Part shown: piece by piece, positions 31,844-40,554 of the stretch | Numbering within the stretch: position 1 is the first letter of the stretch | Layout: each line of letters starts with the position of its first letter | From: an uncultured Desulfovibrio sp. | GTDB lineage: Bacteria; Desulfobacterota; Desulfovibrionia; Desulfovibrionales; Desulfovibrionaceae | Reading direction: 5' to 3' | NCBI GenBank assembly: GCA_900546145.1 | Contig: URBN01000010.1 | Coordinates: 4,861 to 68,860, forward strand | DNA length: 64,000 nt | Notes under the pieces: generated by a model | What the model was told of the DNA's origin: nothing | The model's input: the letters and a program-made list of their open reading frames with translations, nothing else | Databases searched by the model: none | Position numbers and translations under genes: made by a program

Positions 31844-33397
31844 TCACAGTTCCCTGTGGCGGATGCGCTTCACAAAGTCCCGCACTTCCTGGCGGGAGAG
31901 CCCGAGGAGCGCGGGGCAGAGGACGCCGACAAGGCCCAGGACGGCGGAGTAGATGACTCCGGAGCAGAAGAAGCGCACAAAGGAATCAAGATTCCCAATC
32001 CCCAGATACAGGGTGAGCTCGCGGCAGCCGAAGGCGAGTCCGAGAAGCAGGCCGAGGCTCCAGATCTGATGGAAGAGATTGCGCCAGAACGCGAGGGGCA
32101 CGAAGCGGGAGGCCAGCCACATGTAGAGGTTCACGCTGATGAACTGCACGCCCACGGTTTTGCAGGCGAGGCCCGTGGCGCCGAGCCCGAGGCCCCAGAG
32201 GTCTGCTGGGGCGAGCAGGAACCAGGCTGCGGAGAGGCCATATACACATTCAAGGGCCTGCATGTTCCTGAGCACCTTTGTTCTGGAACTGGCGTGAAAG
32301 ATGGACGTGGCAAGCTGGCCGTATCCCTGGTGCAGGGGATAGAGGGCCATAATCTGCACGGGCAGAATGGCTTCCGTGAACTGGGAACCGCCGAAGAGAT
32401 GGACGAGGAACGTGGCCTCGGAGAGCGTGAAGCAGGAGAAATAGGCGGCTACCACATAGAGAAGCGGGGCGAAACGGTTGACGAGATGAGCCATGGCCGT
32501 CACGTCGTGTCTGCCCCATGCGATGGAAAGTTCACGCATGAGAAGCGGCGTCATGGCGGAGACAAAGAGGAAGCAGGCCATGCTCACTTTCTGGGACAGC
32601 GCGAAGAATCCCTGCTCTGCCGAACCGTCAAACCACTGCAGAAGCCAGCGTTCGGCAGAGAGCATGAAGAAGGCCAGGAGGGCCTGTACGAAAAGGGGAT
32701 TGGAATAGTCGAAGAATTCCCGGAAATAGGCTTTTTTCTGCTCTCTGGTAAGGCGCATGGAAATGGTTCCCGAGGGCAGCCACTGGCCCCGGCCGTAACG
32801 CACGGTGACGAACCAGAATCCGATGGCCGTGCACGCGAGCATACAGTACTGCTGCAGAAAGAGCGTGCCGATGTCGAGGACGCCGAAGAAGAAGAGGCCG
32901 CCCAGAGCGACGACGGCTACAAGGGAAACCACGGTGCGCACCATCTCGGAACTCACCGTGGCGCCGATGGCGTCGTTCATGGATCTGAGCACGCGCCCCC
33001 ACCATGTGAGAAAAGCCCAGAAGGCGGCCAGCGGGGCGAGCCACAGAGGCACATCGGGCATGAAAAGGCTGCCGCAGGAAGGCACGGCGAAGAAGAGCAT
33101 GGCCACGGCCATGGTGATGACGAGCACGAGGAGAGACGCCCGCATGTAGTAGGCGATAAGTCCGGACTCGGTCTGGCGCCGGGACAGGGAATTGTAGAAG
33201 CATGTGCTCGTGCCCATGTCCAGGAAGCCGGCCATCTGGTAGAAGAGATTGGTCGCAAAGCTGTAACTGCCGTACATCTTCGGTCCGAGGGCGCGCGGCA
33301 GGATGGCTTCCATCGCCAGGTAGACGGGTACGGAAGCCACGTTGGCCAGAAGCTTGAAGAGATAACGTTTCGCGAGTGTCGGATTCTTTCCCTGCAT
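31844..33397 (-). CDS. Wzx-like polysaccharide flippase
   Basis: A polytopic membrane protein of about 517 aa with 12-14 hydrophobic helices, of the oligosaccharide flippase (MOP) type. LPRALGPKMYGSYSFATNLF at the N-terminus is typical of the first two helices. It would move a lipid-linked sugar across the inner membrane. The start at 33397 (MQGKNPTLAKRYLF) is preferred over 33451, where the extra residues are Arg-rich; the ribosome site (AGAGAG) is weak. No glycan cluster lies next to it. The TPP riboswitch and thi operon follow in the same direction but have their own control. Confidence 0.85.
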   Translation of the reverse strand: MQGKNPTLAKRYLFKLLANVASVPVYLAMEAILPRALGPKMYGSYSFATNLFYQMAGFLDMGTSTCFYNSLSRRQTESGLIAYYMRASLLVLVITMAVAMLFFAVPSCGSLFMPDVPLWLAPLAAFWAFLTWWGRVLRSMNDAIGATVSSEMVRTVVSLVAVVALGGLFFFGVLDIGTLFLQQYCMLACTAIGFWFVTVRYGRGQWLPSGTISMRLTREQKKAYFREFFDYSNPLFVQALLAFFMLSAERWLLQWFDGSAEQGFFALSQKVSMACFLFVSAMTPLLMRELSIAWGRHDVTAMAHLVNRFAPLLYVVAAYFSCFTLSEATFLVHLFGGSQFTEAILPVQIMALYPLHQGYGQLATSIFHASSRTKVLRNMQALECVYGLSAAWFLLAPADLWGLGLGATGLACKTVGVQFISVNLYMWLASRFVPLAFWRNLFHQIWSLGLLLGLAFGCRELTLYLGIGNLDSFVRFFCSGVIYSAVLGLVGVLCPALLGLSRQEVRDFVKRIRHREL

Positions 33398-33556
33398 GCG
33401 TGTCTCTCTAGCCTGTTTCCCACGCGCCCTCAAGCGAAAAGCGGCGGGCATCCCCCGCAGGGAGGAGCGGCCTCCCGTTTTTTGACGCCCCCGTGCTTTT
33501 GGCCTATATTTTCACGCCCTAACAGCCATTCCGACTCTATCCCGAGGTTTTTTACA

Positions 33557-35233
33557 ATGGATGACAGCAAAAGCTCACTCATGAAAAAGGGGCTCGAAAA
33601 AGCCCCCCACAGGTCGCTGCTCTACGCGCTCGGCCTGACAAAGGAAGAAATCGACCGCCCCATCATCGGCGTCGTCAACTCCGCCAGCGAGGTGGTTCCC
33701 GGCCACATGCACCTCGATAAGATCGCCGAAGCGGTCAAGGCCGGCATCCGCATGGCCGGCGGCACTCCTCTCGAATTTCCCGCCATCGCCGTGTGCGACG
33801 GTATCGCCATGAACCATGAAGGCATGCGCTTCTCCCTGCCCTCCAGGGACTACATCGCCGACAGCTGCGAAATCATGGCCCGCGCCCACTCTTTCGACGG
33901 CCTCGTCTTCATCCCCAACTGCGACAAAACCGTCCCCGGCATGCTCATGGCCATGATGCGCCTGAACCTGCCCTCCATCCTCGTCTCCGGCGGCCCCATG
34001 CTTCCCGGCTACGCGGCGGACGGAAAGCACGCTGACCTTATCTCCGTGTTCGAGGCTGTGGGCGGCTACAAGGCCGGCAGACTCAACGCCGAAGAACTCC
34101 AGCAGATGGAAGAGCGCGCCTGCCCCGGCTGCGGTTCCTGCGCCGGCATGTTCACGGCCAACTCCATGAACTGCCTTGCCGAGACCATCGGCGTGGCCCT
34201 GCCCGGCAACGGCACCATTCCGGCCGTCTACTCCGCCCGCCTGCGTCTGGCCAAGTACTCCGGCATGCGTGTCATGGAGCTCCTGCGCCAGAACATCCGT
34301 CCGCTCGACATCGTCACCAGGAAGAGCGTGGAAAACGCCATCACTGTCGACATGGCCCTCGGCTGCTCCACCAACACGGTCCTGCATCTGCCCGCCATCT
34401 TCGGCGAGGCCAATCTCGACATCAACCTGGACATCTTTGACGCCGTCAGCCGCAAGACCCCGAACCTCTGCCATCTGTCCCCGGCCGGCAAGCACTACAT
34501 GATCGACCTCGACAACGCCGGCGGCATCCGCGCGGTCATGAACGAACTCGCCAGAGGCGGCCTCATCCATACCGACTGCCTCACCGTCACGGGCAAGACC
34601 GTGGGCGAGAACATCAAAGACGCGAAGATTCTCAACACGGATGTCATCCACACTCTCGAGAATCCGTACTCCAAAGACGGCGGCATCTCCATCCTGCGCG
34701 GCAACATCGCCCCCAAGGGCGCCGTGGTCAAAAAGGCGGCCGTTGCTCCCGAAATGCTCTGCCGCGACGTCACGGCCAAAGTCTTCTACAGCGAGGAAGA
34801 CGCCATGAAGGCCATTCTCGACGGCAAAATCAAGCCCAATGACGGCGTTGTCATTCTCTTCGAAGGCCCCCGCGGCGGCCCGGGCATGCGCGAGATGCTC
34901 TCCGCTACCGCAGCCATCACCGGCATGGGCCTCGGCAAGGACGTGGCCCTGCTCACGGACGGCCGCTTCTCCGGCGGCACCAACGGCGCGGCCATCGGCC
35001 ACATCTCCCCTGAAGCCGCTGACGGCGGCCCCATCGGCCTTGTGAGGGACGGCGACATCATCCATATCGACATTCCCGGCCGCAAGCTTGAGCTGAAGGT
35101 CAGCGACGAGGAACTCGAGAAACGCCGCGCCGAGTACAAGGCTCCCGAGAAGAAGAGCCCCTACGGTATCCTGAGGCGTTACGCCGCCATGGTGACCTCC
35201 GCCGACACCGGCGCCCGCTACCGCAAGGTGTAG
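33557..35233 (+). CDS. ilvD: Dihydroxy-acid dehydratase
   Basis: A 558-aa Fe-S dehydratase of branched-chain amino acid synthesis. MNHEGMRFSLPSRDYIADSCE, PNCDKTVPGMLMAMMRLN (cluster Cys) and CPGCGSCAGMFTANSMNCL (cluster Cys pair) are diagnostic; TDGRFSGGTNGAAIGHI is near the C-terminus. The start at 33557 (MDDSKSSLMKKG) follows GAGG. The frame is open far upstream (to 31655), but that part is antisense to the flippase and is not coding. Two hairpins follow its stop. Confidence 0.97.
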   Translation: MDDSKSSLMKKGLEKAPHRSLLYALGLTKEEIDRPIIGVVNSASEVVPGHMHLDKIAEAVKAGIRMAGGTPLEFPAIAVCDGIAMNHEGMRFSLPSRDYIADSCEIMARAHSFDGLVFIPNCDKTVPGMLMAMMRLNLPSILVSGGPMLPGYAADGKHADLISVFEAVGGYKAGRLNAEELQQMEERACPGCGSCAGMFTANSMNCLAETIGVALPGNGTIPAVYSARLRLAKYSGMRVMELLRQNIRPLDIVTRKSVENAITVDMALGCSTNTVLHLPAIFGEANLDINLDIFDAVSRKTPNLCHLSPAGKHYMIDLDNAGGIRAVMNELARGGLIHTDCLTVTGKTVGENIKDAKILNTDVIHTLENPYSKDGGISILRGNIAPKGAVVKKAAVAPEMLCRDVTAKVFYSEEDAMKAILDGKIKPNDGVVILFEGPRGGPGMREMLSATAAITGMGLGKDVALLTDGRFSGGTNGAAIGHISPEAADGGPIGLVRDGDIIHIDIPGRKLELKVSDEELEKRRAEYKAPEKKSPYGILRRYAAMVTSADTGARYRKV

Positions 35234-35288
35234 TTTCCGGGGGGACAGGCCATCCCTCCCCGGAATTGTTTCACGTGCAACAATGAAG

Positions 35289-35330
35289 AAAGGGTCCTCT
35301 CCGCTCCGGAGGGGACCCTTTCTGTTTCTG
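35289..35330 (+). terminator. Terminator after ilvD
   Basis: AAAGGGTCC (35289-35297) and GGACCCTTT (35313-35321) form a stem with inner pairing (CTCC/GGAG), then CTGTTTCTG. Another hairpin (TTCCGGGG / CCCCGGAA) lies just before, at about 35234-35265. Confidence 0.75.
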
Positions 35331-35579
35331 CGGGCCCCCTCAGCTCTGCGGAACCGGCCCCTTCCGGAACAGAGGGTTCATTTTTCTTCTTCCTACAGCT
35401 TTTCTGGGAAGACTCCCTTTTCCCCACTCCGGTATGCCGTAAAACAGGAACAGTATGGCATTTTCAGAGCACAGCCCCTGCGTTTTCTCCATACGCAGCC
35501 ACAAGGAGAAGCCGGGCTCTCTGGCAGGGCTCCGGCATTCCACACCACAGGCGGCCGGAATGCGCCATGACGGAAGCAC
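35331..35579. other. Gene-free interval
   Basis: Nothing recognisable is seen between the ilvD terminator and the terminator of the convergent gene. The frames at 35283-35685 are shadows. Confidence 0.5.
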
Positions 35580-35609
35580 AAAAAAAAGACGGCCCCGGAA
35601 AGGACCGTC
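35580..35609 (-). terminator. Terminator of the 35636-36175 gene
   Basis: On the minus strand GACGGTCC and GGGCCGTC pair through 8 bp with one wobble and a 5-nt loop, followed by an A7 on the plus strand (T run on the minus). Confidence 0.8.
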
Positions 35610-35635
35610 CTCGTTTTTTCAGGGGCAGGACGCCG

Positions 35636-36175
35636 CTATTTGGCGTGTTCCCTCAGCACATCAATCATCTTCTTCTGCGGGCTGATCATGCAGGCGTCGA
35701 TGAATTCCTGGATATCGGAATCGGACTTCAGAATGGATTTGGCGGTATTCTGGGTTTTGCGGTTCCAGGCGTCGAGCCAGATGATGAAGCCGCTGGCGTC
35801 ATCAGGATCGAGCGCGTAGTCGCGGCAGGTTGAGGTTTCGGCGTTCCACCGGCCCTCGACTTTCGGTCCCGTGGAGCGCATTTCCTTCCAGGGCTGCATC
35901 ACCTTTACGTCAGGGTTCTTCTGGCACCACATATAGGTCTGCGTGAGCACCACCTGCACGGTGTCGGGAGAGGCGATATTCTGGCCGATCTCGGCGGACA
36001 CCCATCCGTCGACCTGGAGGGCCTGGAACAGCGGAGGCTCACCCTTCATGATGCCGGGCTCGGAAATGAGTTCTGCGCAGAGGTAGGCATCAGGCTGAAT
36101 GAGATCATTGTCAGCCCGGGCCAGCGCCGGCAGAGAAAGGACAAGGACAAGAGAAAGCAGAAGTTTTCTCACCAT
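35636..36175 (-). CDS. Exported protein with two HdeA-like domains
   Basis: A 179-aa protein with a signal peptide (MVRKLLLSLVLVLSLPALAR, cleavage at ARA). The mature part shows two similar segments of about 70 residues. Segment 1 has Cys33 (YLCAEL), VDGWVSAE and Cys84 (YMWCQKNP). Segment 2 has Cys117 (STCRDYAL), WLDAWNRK and Cys162 (DACMISPQ). Each has a Cys, a Trp-containing helix and a second Cys about 45-51 residues on, the single-disulfide plan of HdeA/HdeB periplasmic acid chaperones. The homology is weak, so this is suggestive. GGAG lies close before the ATG; a GTG one codon later fits its spacing better. It follows ppiB on the same strand after a gap of about 70 bases. Confidence 0.72.
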   Translation of the reverse strand: MVRKLLLSLVLVLSLPALARADNDLIQPDAYLCAELISEPGIMKGEPPLFQALQVDGWVSAEIGQNIASPDTVQVVLTQTYMWCQKNPDVKVMQPWKEMRSTGPKVEGRWNAETSTCRDYALDPDDASGFIIWLDAWNRKTQNTAKSILKSDSDIQEFIDACMISPQKKMIDVLREHAK

Positions 36176-36243
36176 AATCTCCAATCCGGGGAAAGCCCGG
36201 AACAGCACGGTTTTCTTCGCGGACGCGGTTCTGACCGCCTGTT

Positions 36244-36753
36244 CTATTCGAAGCGGCTGGCGCCGGTAATCACCACGAGATCAGAAGGAACGTCCTGATA
36301 CATGCCCACGGTGGTGGTCTTCACCTTGGCGATCTTGTCGACCACGTCCATGCCTTCGGTCACTTTGCCGAACACGCAGTACCCCCAGCCGTTGCCGCTG
36401 GGAGCCTGGAAGTTCAGGAAGTCGTTGTCAACGAGGTTGATGAAGAACTGGGCCGTGGCGCTGTGGGGATCCATGGTCCTGGCCATGGCGATGGTGCCGC
36501 GGTCGTTCTTCAGGCCGTTGTCGGCCTCGTTCTTAATGGGAGCCTCGGTGTCCTTCTGCTGCATTCTGGCAGTGAGGCCGCCGCCCTGGATCATGAAGCC
36601 GGGGATGACACGGTGGAAGATTGTATTATTGTAGAAGCCGTTATCGACGTACTTCAGGAAGTTGGCAACCGTTTCCGGAGCCTTGTCGGGATAAAGCTCC
36701 ACAAGGATGTCGCCGGAAGTCGTTTCCAGCAGCACAACAGGATTTTCAGACAT
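36244..36753 (-). CDS. ppiB: Cyclophilin-type peptidyl-prolyl isomerase
   Basis: A 169-aa cytoplasmic cyclophilin catalysing proline cis-trans isomerisation. FHRVIPGFMIQGG, MARTMDPHSATAQFFINLVD and WGYCVFGKVTEGMDVVDKI are the family blocks, with the catalytic Arg in FHRV. No signal peptide is present. It is divergent from mutY, with about 115 bases between. Confidence 0.96.
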   Translation of the reverse strand: MSENPVVLLETTSGDILVELYPDKAPETVANFLKYVDNGFYNNTIFHRVIPGFMIQGGGLTARMQQKDTEAPIKNEADNGLKNDRGTIAMARTMDPHSATAQFFINLVDNDFLNFQAPSGNGWGYCVFGKVTEGMDVVDKIAKVKTTTVGMYQDVPSDLVVITGASRFE

Positions 36754-36869
36754 GATATCTCCTTCTTGGATGCGGCGTCATCACACTGGCCGCACGCGTT
36801 TTCATACCGGCTTTTCTTACGTTATGCGGGCCGCCTTGACAATACGCGCCGCCGCGGGAGGGATGTGAC

Positions 36870-38006
36870 ATGCCCCGCGTCATATCTCCACTGAAGGACG
36901 CGGACGCCTTCCATAAAGCCCTTGAAAACTGGTTTCTCCGGGTCCGCCGCCCCCTGCCCTGGCGTGAGGACTACGAGCCCTATCATGTGTGGATCTCCGA
37001 AATCATGCTCCAGCAGACGCAGATGGAGCGGGGCGTGGCCTATTACCGGAAATGGATGGAAAAGTTTCCGGATATTGCCGCCCTCGCTGCCGCTTCCGAG
37101 GAGGCCGTGCTCAGGGCCTGGGAGGGACTCGGCTACTATTCGCGGGCGCGCGCCGTGGCCAGGGCCGCCGCCATCCTGAAAGAGCGCTTTCACTGCCGCT
37201 TCCCCTCCGATCCGGAAGCCATACGCTCCCTGCCGGGTGTCGGTCCCTATACGGCCGCGGCCATAGCGAGCATCGCCTTCAATCACGACATCGCCTGCGT
37301 GGACGCCAACGTGGAACGCATCGTCACCCGCCTCTTCGACATTGACGAGCCCCTTTCGGGAAAGACGGCCAGGCTCCGCGTGGCGGAGCTCGCCGGGGAA
37401 CTTCTTCCCCCCGGACGGGCCAGGACGCACAACCAGGCCATGATGGAGCTCGGCGCCCTCGTCTGCGGAAAGGCTCCCCGCTGCGGAGACTGCCCCGTGC
37501 GGAGCTTCTGCCTCGCCGGAGAACGGGGCACAGCCCGTGAAAGGCCCGTGAAAAAAGCGCCCCCGGAAACGATCCGCCTCACCACGACCGCCGGCCTCAT
37601 TCTTTCTTCTGGCAGATGCCTCGTCCTGCGGCGTCCCCCGAAGGGCCGCTGGGGCGGGCTCTGGGATTTCCCGGGCGGCGTGGCTGAGGACGGCGTGCCC
37701 CCGGAGAATGCCTGCGTCGCGTCCGTCAGGGACAGGACCGGTCTCGACACTGCCGTCACCGCGGCCCTCCCTGCCATAAACCACACGTTCACCAACCACA
37801 GGGTGTGCCTGCAGGGCTTTCTCCTGCGGCCCGTGAAGAAGACAGAAACGCCTCCTGTTCCGCTCACGGAAGAAGGCACGTCCTGGCAGTGGACGGACAT
37901 GGCGGGACTCGGGGCCCTGGCCATGCCCTCGGCCTGCCGGCGGCTCGTGGAAGAGAACAGGCTCCTCCTCGCGGCCGCCATGACGGATTCCGTCCGGCTG
38001 GCATAA
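36870..38006 (+). CDS. mutY: A/G-specific adenine glycosylase
   Basis: A 378-aa base-excision enzyme removing adenine opposite 8-oxoguanine. The HhH-GPD fold is seen in EIMLQQTQMERGVAYY, LPGVGPYTAAAIASIAF and VDANVERIVTRLF (catalytic Asp and helix). The 4Fe-4S Cys set is CGKAPRCGDCPVRSFC. The C-terminal NUDIX-like domain contains RRPPKGRWGGLWDFPGGV. It lies before a terminator-like structured region and the rimP operon. Confidence 0.96.
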   Translation: MPRVISPLKDADAFHKALENWFLRVRRPLPWREDYEPYHVWISEIMLQQTQMERGVAYYRKWMEKFPDIAALAAASEEAVLRAWEGLGYYSRARAVARAAAILKERFHCRFPSDPEAIRSLPGVGPYTAAAIASIAFNHDIACVDANVERIVTRLFDIDEPLSGKTARLRVAELAGELLPPGRARTHNQAMMELGALVCGKAPRCGDCPVRSFCLAGERGTARERPVKKAPPETIRLTTTAGLILSSGRCLVLRRPPKGRWGGLWDFPGGVAEDGVPPENACVASVRDRTGLDTAVTAALPAINHTFTNHRVCLQGFLLRPVKKTETPPVPLTEEGTSWQWTDMAGLGALAMPSACRRLVEENRLLLAAAMTDSVRLA

Positions 38007-38042
38007 AAAGCGCCTTTTTTCGGGAAGAAAGGCCCCGAAGAC

Positions 38043-38161
38043 TTGACACGGAGGCTTTCTCTTTAGTAAGTATCCGGCGTCGGTGCAGCCGCGAGGCTGC
38101 AACATCCATTTGAGAACAGCAAGTTCACAGAAGGGTGGCCTGTAAAGGCCCCCTTTTTTTT
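38043..38161 (+). ncRNA. Possible sRNA or attenuator ahead of rimP
   Basis: TTGACA (38043-38048) is a perfect -35, though the -10 is unclear. A TGCAGCC-GCGA-GGCTGCA hairpin lies at 38084-38101, and a GGCCT/AGGCC terminator ending in eight T lies at 38133-38161. A transcript started here would end about 35 bases before the rimP start, giving either a small RNA of about 85 nt or a leader attenuating the rimP-nusA-infB operon. Confidence 0.5.
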
Positions 38162-38193
38162 GACCCTTAAACCCGTGGTGGGGTACAGAAAAC

Positions 38194-38850
38194 GTGTCTG
38201 AAAACACGCTGAAAGCGAAAATTTTACAGCTGGCCGGGCCCGCCGTCGGGGCCCAGAATCTGGAGATATGGGGCCTCGAAGTCATCGAAGCCGGCCGCAT
38301 GCTCGTCCGCCTGTACGTGGATATGCCCGGAAAGGCGGAAGAAGAAGCCCCCGCAGAGACAGAGGGCGGGGACATTCCTGAGAACATTTCGGCCACCGTG
38401 GATCAGTGCGAAAGCATCTCGCGGCAGCTCGCCCTGGCGCTGGACGCGGAAGAGGTCATCGACCGGCCCTATACGCTGGAAGTTTCCACGCCGGGCCTCG
38501 ACAGGCTCTTCTTTTCCGCGGACCAGATGAAGGACTACACGGGGGAAATCATTGACGCCCGGTATCCCGAAGCCATCACGCCCGGCGATCCGGTGAAGCC
38601 GCACCGCGTGTGGCGCGGCACCCTTCTGGAGGCCGGCGGCGATTCTTTCGTCCTGCAGCCCGGAAGCGTCTCCGAGGACGGCACGTTTCTTCCCGAGGAC
38701 TGCCCGCCCGTAACGCTCCCCTTCTCCTCAGCCCGCAGGGTCCGCCGCGTCTATATTTATGCCCGCCCTCAGAAGCCCGGCCGGGGCAGCCGTCCCGGCA
38801 AGGCCAAAAAGAACAGCTCTTCTAAAGCTCAAAAAGGGAAAAATTCATGA
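38194..38850 (+). CDS. rimP: Ribosome maturation factor RimP
   Basis: A 218-aa 30S-assembly factor. PYTLEVSTPGLDRLFFSADQ is the diagnostic block. It is longer than the usual 150-160 aa, with an acidic insertion (EEEAPAETEGGDIPE, about residues 49-63) in the first domain and a basic Lys/Ser/Arg tail after residue 190. The start is GTG at 38194 with no strong ribosome site. Its stop overlaps the nusA start (ATGA). Confidence 0.93.
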   Translation: MSENTLKAKILQLAGPAVGAQNLEIWGLEVIEAGRMLVRLYVDMPGKAEEEAPAETEGGDIPENISATVDQCESISRQLALALDAEEVIDRPYTLEVSTPGLDRLFFSADQMKDYTGEIIDARYPEAITPGDPVKPHRVWRGTLLEAGGDSFVLQPGSVSEDGTFLPEDCPPVTLPFSSARRVRRVYIYARPQKPGRGSRPGKAKKNSSSKAQKGKNS

Positions 38851-40334
38851 ATCTTGAACTGAAAAAGGCCATTGATCAGATCTGCAAGGACAGGGGCCTG
38901 GATCGCAATATGCTCATCGAGACGCTGCAGGAGGCCGTACGCACCTCGGTGCTGCGCCGCTACAGCGAGGATATCGACGTCGAAGTCACGTACAACGAGG
39001 AAACCGGCGACATCGAAGTCTACCAGTTCAAGATCGTTGTGCCTGACGACGACGTGGCCAACGAGGACACGCAGATCGCCATTTCCGACGCCAAGAAGCA
39101 CGATCCCTCGGTCCAGCTCGACGACGAGGTGGGCTTCCGCGTGAACATCGAGGATCTCGGCCGCATCGCCGCCCAGTCCGCCAAGCAGGTCATCATCCAG
39201 CGCATGCGCGACGCGGAGCAGGCCCAGATCTTTGACGAGTTCAAGGACCGCATCGGCGAGATCGTTTCCGGCACGGTGCAGCGCCGCGACAAGGGCGGCT
39301 GGGTCATTTCCCTCGGCCGCACCGAGGCCATCCTGCCCCGCGAGGAGCAGATCGCCAAGGAGCACTACAAGCGCGGCGATCAGATTCAGGCCATCATCAT
39401 CGACGTACGCAAGGACGTCCGCGGCCCGCAGGTCGTGGTGTCCCGCTCCCACCGCGATTACCTCGCCGCCCTCTTCCGCCGCGAGGTGCCTGAAGTCGAT
39501 GAGGGTGTCATCCAGATTCTCGGCGTGGCCCGCGATCCCGGCTCCCGCGCCAAGGTCGCCGTTGTCTCCCGCGACCGCGACGTGGATCCCGTGGGCGCCT
39601 GCGTGGGCGTCAGGGGCTCCCGCATCCAGAACATCGTGCAGGAGCTGCACGGTGAGCGCATCGACATCGTTGTCTGGAGCCCGGACATCAAAACCTACGC
39701 GAAGAACGCCATGGCTCCGGCCGTCGTCTCCAGCATCGTGGTGAACGAAGCCGAGAATCTTCTCGAAGTCATCGTTCCCGACGATCAGCTGACTCCGGCC
39801 ATCGGCCGCAAGGGCCAGAACGTCAAACTGGCCGCGCGCCTGCTCGGCTGGAAGATCGACATCTACAGCGAGACCAGGCACAAGCTGGACGCTGACAAGA
39901 AACTGGGACACGGGCTCGAACAGGTGGCCAGCGTCGCCGAGGTCTCCGTGGAGGATCTCCTGAAGGCCGGCTACAACACCCTGGACAAGCTGCGCGCCGC
40001 CACGGACGGTGAGCTCGGCGAGAAGCTGAACCTCACCGCCACCCGCATCGCCCAGCTGAGAGCCGCCATCAACTTCCTCGCCCCCGTGGTAGAAAAACAG
40101 CCCGAATCCTCTTCTGTCGAGTTCATGAACAGGCCTGCCGCTGACGCGGCGGAAAACGCCGGACAGGATGAAGAGGATGAGCCCGAGCCCGAGGAATACG
40201 GCACCGACGATCCCAGCGCCGACACCGTCGACGGCACCGATGCCCAGGATCCCTCCGAAGCCGGTTTCACGGATCCGGACGGGGAAGCCAAGGATGGAGC
40301 CGATGACGAAAACGGACCCGAAGACGCCCGATAG
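38847..40334 (+). CDS. nusA: Transcription termination/antitermination factor NusA
   Basis: A 495-aa NusA. The N-terminal polymerase-binding domain runs to about residue 130, then S1 (GEIVSGTVQRRDKGGWVISLG), KH1 (DPVGACVGVRGSRIQNIVQEL) and KH2 (TPAIGRKGQNVKLAARLLGW), and a helix-hairpin-helix repeat at about 355-415. The C-terminal 60 residues are very acidic. It overlaps rimP by 4 bases and ylxR by about 32. Confidence 0.97.
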   Translation: MNLELKKAIDQICKDRGLDRNMLIETLQEAVRTSVLRRYSEDIDVEVTYNEETGDIEVYQFKIVVPDDDVANEDTQIAISDAKKHDPSVQLDDEVGFRVNIEDLGRIAAQSAKQVIIQRMRDAEQAQIFDEFKDRIGEIVSGTVQRRDKGGWVISLGRTEAILPREEQIAKEHYKRGDQIQAIIIDVRKDVRGPQVVVSRSHRDYLAALFRREVPEVDEGVIQILGVARDPGSRAKVAVVSRDRDVDPVGACVGVRGSRIQNIVQELHGERIDIVVWSPDIKTYAKNAMAPAVVSSIVVNEAENLLEVIVPDDQLTPAIGRKGQNVKLAARLLGWKIDIYSETRHKLDADKKLGHGLEQVASVAEVSVEDLLKAGYNTLDKLRAATDGELGEKLNLTATRIAQLRAAINFLAPVVEKQPESSSVEFMNRPAADAAENAGQDEEDEPEPEEYGTDDPSADTVDGTDAQDPSEAGFTDPDGEAKDGADDENGPEDAR

Positions 40335-40554
40335 CGGGGCGCGTCCGGGGCCCGAGCGCATGTGCGTCATCTGCAGACAGCGTTTCCCGAAGCAGAACCT
40401 GACGCGCTATGTCCGGGACCCCGGAGGAGAGCTCGTGCCCGACCTGAAGAAGACACTCCCCGGCAGGGGATGGTACGTCTGCGGCCGGGAATCCTGCCAG
40501 ACAAAATTTTCCAAATACCGCACTGCGAAACGGCACAGGGGGGGAAATAAATGA
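40303..40554 (+). CDS. ylxR: YlxR family RNA-binding protein
   Basis: An 83-aa YlxR (DUF448). ERMCVICRQRFPKQNLTRYV, LPGRGWYVCGRESCQTKF and the two CxxC-like pairs are characteristic. The start at 40303 (MTKTDPKTPDSG) has GGAG three bases upstream and overlaps the end of nusA; the frame is open further up inside nusA. It overlaps infB by 4 bases (ATGA). Confidence 0.88.
   Translation: MTKTDPKTPDSGARPGPERMCVICRQRFPKQNLTRYVRDPGGELVPDLKKTLPGRGWYVCGRESCQTKFSKYRTAKRHRGGNK

Noticed and set aside
31655..33556. Open frame continuing 634 codons upstream of ilvD
   Set aside because: It is antisense to the flippase and riboswitch and has low-complexity Glu/Gly/His-rich composition; ilvD homology begins at MDDSKSS.
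33575..35065. 496-residue frame antisense to ilvD
   Set aside because: Shadow frame of GC-rich codons with Val/Gly/Asp/His-rich sequence and no ribosome site.
38829..40370. 513-residue frame antisense to nusA
   Set aside because: Composition is that of a reversed GC-rich gene; nusA is certain.
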